This document shows, one piece after another, positions 43,307 to 45,265 of a stretch of 45,265 bases of DNA. This stretch comes from an uncultured Thomasclavelia sp. Its GTDB lineage: Bacteria; Bacillota_I; Bacilli_A; Erysipelotrichales; Coprobacillaceae. Both the position numbers and the translations under genes were made by a program. The first letter of the stretch is position 1. Every line of letters starts with the position of its first letter. The stretch is from NCBI RefSeq assembly GCF_944324745.1, contig NZ_CALUXO010000028.1:1-45265 (forward strand). The letters run 5' to 3'. The notes below the pieces were generated by a model, which did no database searches, was not told the DNA's origin, and worked only from the letters and a program-made list of their open reading frames with translations.

Positions 43307-43361
43307 TAGATAACTTACTTTCCCCGCTATTTTCCTCCCCAAAATAGATGTAAGTTATCTA
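43307..43361 (-). ncRNA. Candidate two-tier hairpin RNA upstream of dusB
   Basis: Outer stem of 12 bp (TAGATAACTTAC with GTAAGTTATCTA, 43307-43318 and 43350-43361); inner stem of 7 bp (CTATTTT/AAAATAG). On the minus strand the apical loop is GGGGAGG and the internal loop is AT opposite CGGGGAAA. No T-run, so not a terminator. Leader function is inference. Confidence 0.4.
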
Positions 43362-43400
43362 GTTAGTTATATTCCTAAATAAGTTGGTTTCCAACAGTAA

Positions 43401-43428
43401 AAGAAAGGCTTCCCCCGCCTTTCTTTTA
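43401..43428. terminator. Terminator-like hairpin near the IS4-type element
   Basis: AAGAAAGGC pairs with GCCTTTCTT around seven bases (TTCCCCC), followed by TTATTT on the plus strand and CTTTTAC on the minus. It may shield the transposase from outside transcription. Confidence 0.5.
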
Positions 43429-43481
43429 TTTATATGCAAAAAAAGAGAAAAGAAAATCTTTCCCAATGTCGTCAATTTAAG

Positions 43482-43532
43482 AAGATTAAAAACGGATAGA
43501 AATCTATCAAGATATCTATCCTTTTTAATCTT
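43482..43532. repeat. Long imperfect hairpin upstream of the transposase
   Basis: AAGATTAAAAACGGATAG (43482-43499) pairs with CTATCCTTTTTAATCTT (43516-43532) with one bulged C: a 17-bp stem. It lies 85 bases before the first IS ORF, and may belong to the element's left end. Confidence 0.6.
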
Positions 43533-43616
43533 AAATTATAAAAGAATATATTAGCTATATCAATAGATATTCCAATGATTTTATGATATAATTGTAGTAT
43601 AGAAAGAGGTGATTTT

Positions 43617-43814
43617 ATGTTTGTGAAGGTTGTACCAAATAATAGAGGAAAAAAAGGTACTTATTACTGTTCATTGGTCGAAGCTTATCGTGAAAATGGT
43701 AAAATCAAACATCGCACTATCCGTTCTTTTGGTCTTTTGACTGAAGAACAATTACCTTATCTTAAGGCTATGTATGCAAAGAAAAAACCTCGACTTGTGT
43801 ATGATGATGATTAA
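43617..43814 (+). CDS. Split N-terminal domain of the IS4/IS1634-type transposase
   Basis: 65 residues: MFVKVVPNNRGKKGTYYCSL then VEAYRENGKIKHRTIRSFG. This is the start usually found fused to IS1634-type transposases. Here it ends in TAA overlapping the ATG of the catalytic ORF by one base (TAATG), so both are probably translated from one message by re-initiation. RBS AGAGGTG. Confidence 0.8.
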   Translation: MFVKVVPNNRGKKGTYYCSLVEAYRENGKIKHRTIRSFGLLTEEQLPYLKAMYAKKKPRLVYDDD

Positions 43815-45196
43815 TGTCTATCACTTCTACTGTTGAATATTTCTATTCTCTTTTATCTCACCCGGATACTTTTGATATAGCCAGAAAACAACCTAACTAT
43901 TTCACCAGAGAGTCAAAACTTGGTTTGCCAGGACTTCTTAAATTTATGTTTTCAAGAAACGGGCATACTGTTTCCAATGAAATCAATCATTATTTTTCTG
44001 GATTTGACGCACTAGATAAATCAGTTTCAAAACAAGCAATATTTCAAGCACAGGAAAAACTCAGTTATAAAGTATTTCCATATCTTAACCATCGGTTATG
44101 CCAGTATTATTATGATTATAATGAATATGATACAATTAAAGGATATACTGTTGTTGCCATTGACGGTTCTACTGGAGAAGCACCTCATACACCTGAATGT
44201 ATTGAACAATTTGGTGATAAAGGTCTGCATAAGTGCCGACAGAGAAGAACAAATCCAAGAATATCTGGATTTTATGATGTATGTAATAGTATTTATATCG
44301 ATTTATCCATTCGATCATATCGGAAAGCGGAACTTCCAATGGCTTATGAACAGATGGATGATGTTCACCAGATACTGTGTAAACATAAAAGATTGTTCTT
44401 GGCGGACAGAAATTATGATGCAAGTGATTTGTTTTTCTATTTTAAAATGAACAACGATTTCTACTGTTTTAGAGGAAAATCAAACTTTTATAAGAAACAG
44501 GTGGATTTGATTGAAAAGGATGGCTGGATAGAAATAGAATTTGATGACAAATGGATAGAAAGATTTAAAATCGATGAAGTCAAGGAATATGCCAGAGAAC
44601 ACAGAAAACTGAAGATACGGGTAATCAAATATAAGAAATCAGAAATCAAGAAACTAAAGGAAAATGAAGAAGAAGATGAAGAAATAATACTTTTTACCAA
44701 TCTTAGCAATGATGAATGGTCGAGAAAAGAAATAATAGTTCTTTATGGTCATAGGTGGATAGAGGAAACAGGGTATGATACATTAAAGAACAAACTGGAG
44801 ATGGAGAGAATAACTAGTGAGAAACCGGAACTTATATTACAGGAGATGCATTCACAGGTCATAGTGCATAATTTGGCTGCGATGATAAAAAAGGAATCGG
44901 ATAAAATTGTAGTACATACATCAAAGTATAAGTATCAAACAAATATAAATAATCTAATTCAGTTGTTAAGGACTAATTTGCCAAAGCTGTTAAATCAGAG
45001 GCAAAAGATAAAAAAACTGTTAGGAAAGATAATAAAAAAAGCTGCGAAAAACAAAGAGCCTGTTCGCCCGAACAGACTCTACCCAAGATGGGGTGTCTAT
45101 ATAAAATTACCAAGCCCACTTAAATTTAGGGTTGATGGCAAAAGAAATCCAACCATAAGAAAGGTTAAAAAAGGATTTCTTCGTGTCAAATCGTAA
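43814..45196 (+). CDS. IS4-family DDE transposase
   Basis: 460 residues. Catalytic Asp117 (VVAIDGSTGEAP), Asp198 (LFLADRNYDAS), and Glu318 in the IS4 signature Y-x2-R-x3-E-x6-K (Tyr311, Arg314, Glu318, Lys325). The frame is intact and both key regions are complete, so it could be active with the coupled 65-residue ORF. The C-terminus is basic. No terminal inverted repeat could be read; the right end may lie beyond the window. Confidence 0.9.
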   Translation: MSITSTVEYFYSLLSHPDTFDIARKQPNYFTRESKLGLPGLLKFMFSRNGHTVSNEINHYFSGFDALDKSVSKQAIFQAQEKLSYKVFPYLNHRLCQYYYDYNEYDTIKGYTVVAIDGSTGEAPHTPECIEQFGDKGLHKCRQRRTNPRISGFYDVCNSIYIDLSIRSYRKAELPMAYEQMDDVHQILCKHKRLFLADRNYDASDLFFYFKMNNDFYCFRGKSNFYKKQVDLIEKDGWIEIEFDDKWIERFKIDEVKEYAREHRKLKIRVIKYKKSEIKKLKENEEEDEEIILFTNLSNDEWSRKEIIVLYGHRWIEETGYDTLKNKLEMERITSEKPELILQEMHSQVIVHNLAAMIKKESDKIVVHTSKYKYQTNINNLIQLLRTNLPKLLNQRQKIKKLLGKIIKKAAKNKEPVRPNRLYPRWGVYIKLPSPLKFRVDGKRNPTIRKVKKGFLRVKS

Positions 45197-45265
45197 TAGT
45201 AGTATAGAACACCTTGTCTATATAAATTATAACCTAAAATTTAAAAAAAATCATCAAAAATCAAG
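45197..45265. other. Right flank of the IS4-type element
   Basis: 69 AT-rich bases to the window edge. GTAGTATAGAA occurs here (near 45200) and also near 43594 before the element's first ORF, in the same orientation. No inverted repeat is seen, so the element end is not defined. Confidence 0.3.

Noticed and set aside
43307-43361. Terminal inverted repeat of the IS4-type element
   Set aside because: The arms face each other within 55 bases and no copy is seen at the right end of the element in the window.
1-45265. tRNA, rRNA, prophage or defence island
   Set aside because: No cloverleaf or rRNA signature was noticed by eye, and no capsid, integrase, restriction or toxin-antitoxin proteins are encoded. 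A tRNAscan run would settle the tRNA point.

Overview
The window is a low-GC (roughly 30-33% by eye) chromosomal segment of a Gram-positive Firmicute. Short AT-rich intergenic gaps, strong AGGAGG ribosome sites, consensus sigma-A promoters, a type III glutamine synthetase, a sortase-anchored surface protein and an LTA-synthase-like enzyme suggest a gut Erysipelotrichia (Coprobacillus/Thomasclavelia type). That placement is inference from protein flavour; there is no rRNA gene here to test it.

Layout. An IS91-like HUH transposase, cut by the left edge, lies at 1-1335 and is coupled to a tiny zinc-ribbon ORF. An IS4-type transposase with its N-terminal domain split off lies at 43617-45196. Between them nearly everything is on the minus strand. 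1697-6549: a surface esterase with three complete catalytic units, its AraC-type neighbour and a putative cre site. 6836-13041: HU, an RpiR regulator with threonine aldolase, PII and AmtB, and a MarR-MATE pair. 13158-15673: a two-component system bracketed by PepSY proteins. 16243-20040: VanZ-like protein, a helical bundle protein, glutamine synthetase III and a PH-like membrane protein. 20188-22885: cellobiose-type PTS IIC, a GntR regulator and IIB, with a matching operator pair. 23006-43220: mostly housekeeping genes (cyclophilin, RlmH, L31, MurA, class II aldolase, TrmH-type and RlmA-type methyltransferases, malic enzyme, acyl-ACP thioesterase, LTA-synthase-like enzyme, FolD, DusB) with small unknown membrane proteins.

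How it works together. Nitrogen genes recur: PII/AmtB take up and sense ammonium, and GlnN assimilates it. Carbon control shows in the cre-like site before the esterase and in the GntR/PTS block. The PepSY-RR-HK-PepSY operon looks like an envelope-sensing unit: the kinase has almost no extracellular domain, so the PepSY partners may do the sensing.

The best leads for something undescribed are non-coding or architectural. They are a three-way-junction RNA candidate at 37762-37867 with a repeated ACGGGAAAA element; a long structured leader upstream of fba; a G-rich two-tier hairpin upstream of dusB; a 17-bp dyad over the -35 box of the PH-like gene; a 17-bp motif shared by the araC promoter and an orphan promoter that may make a tiny RNA; the triple esterase; and the PepSY two-component operon. 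I saw no CRISPR array, tRNA, rRNA, prophage or recognisable defence system.
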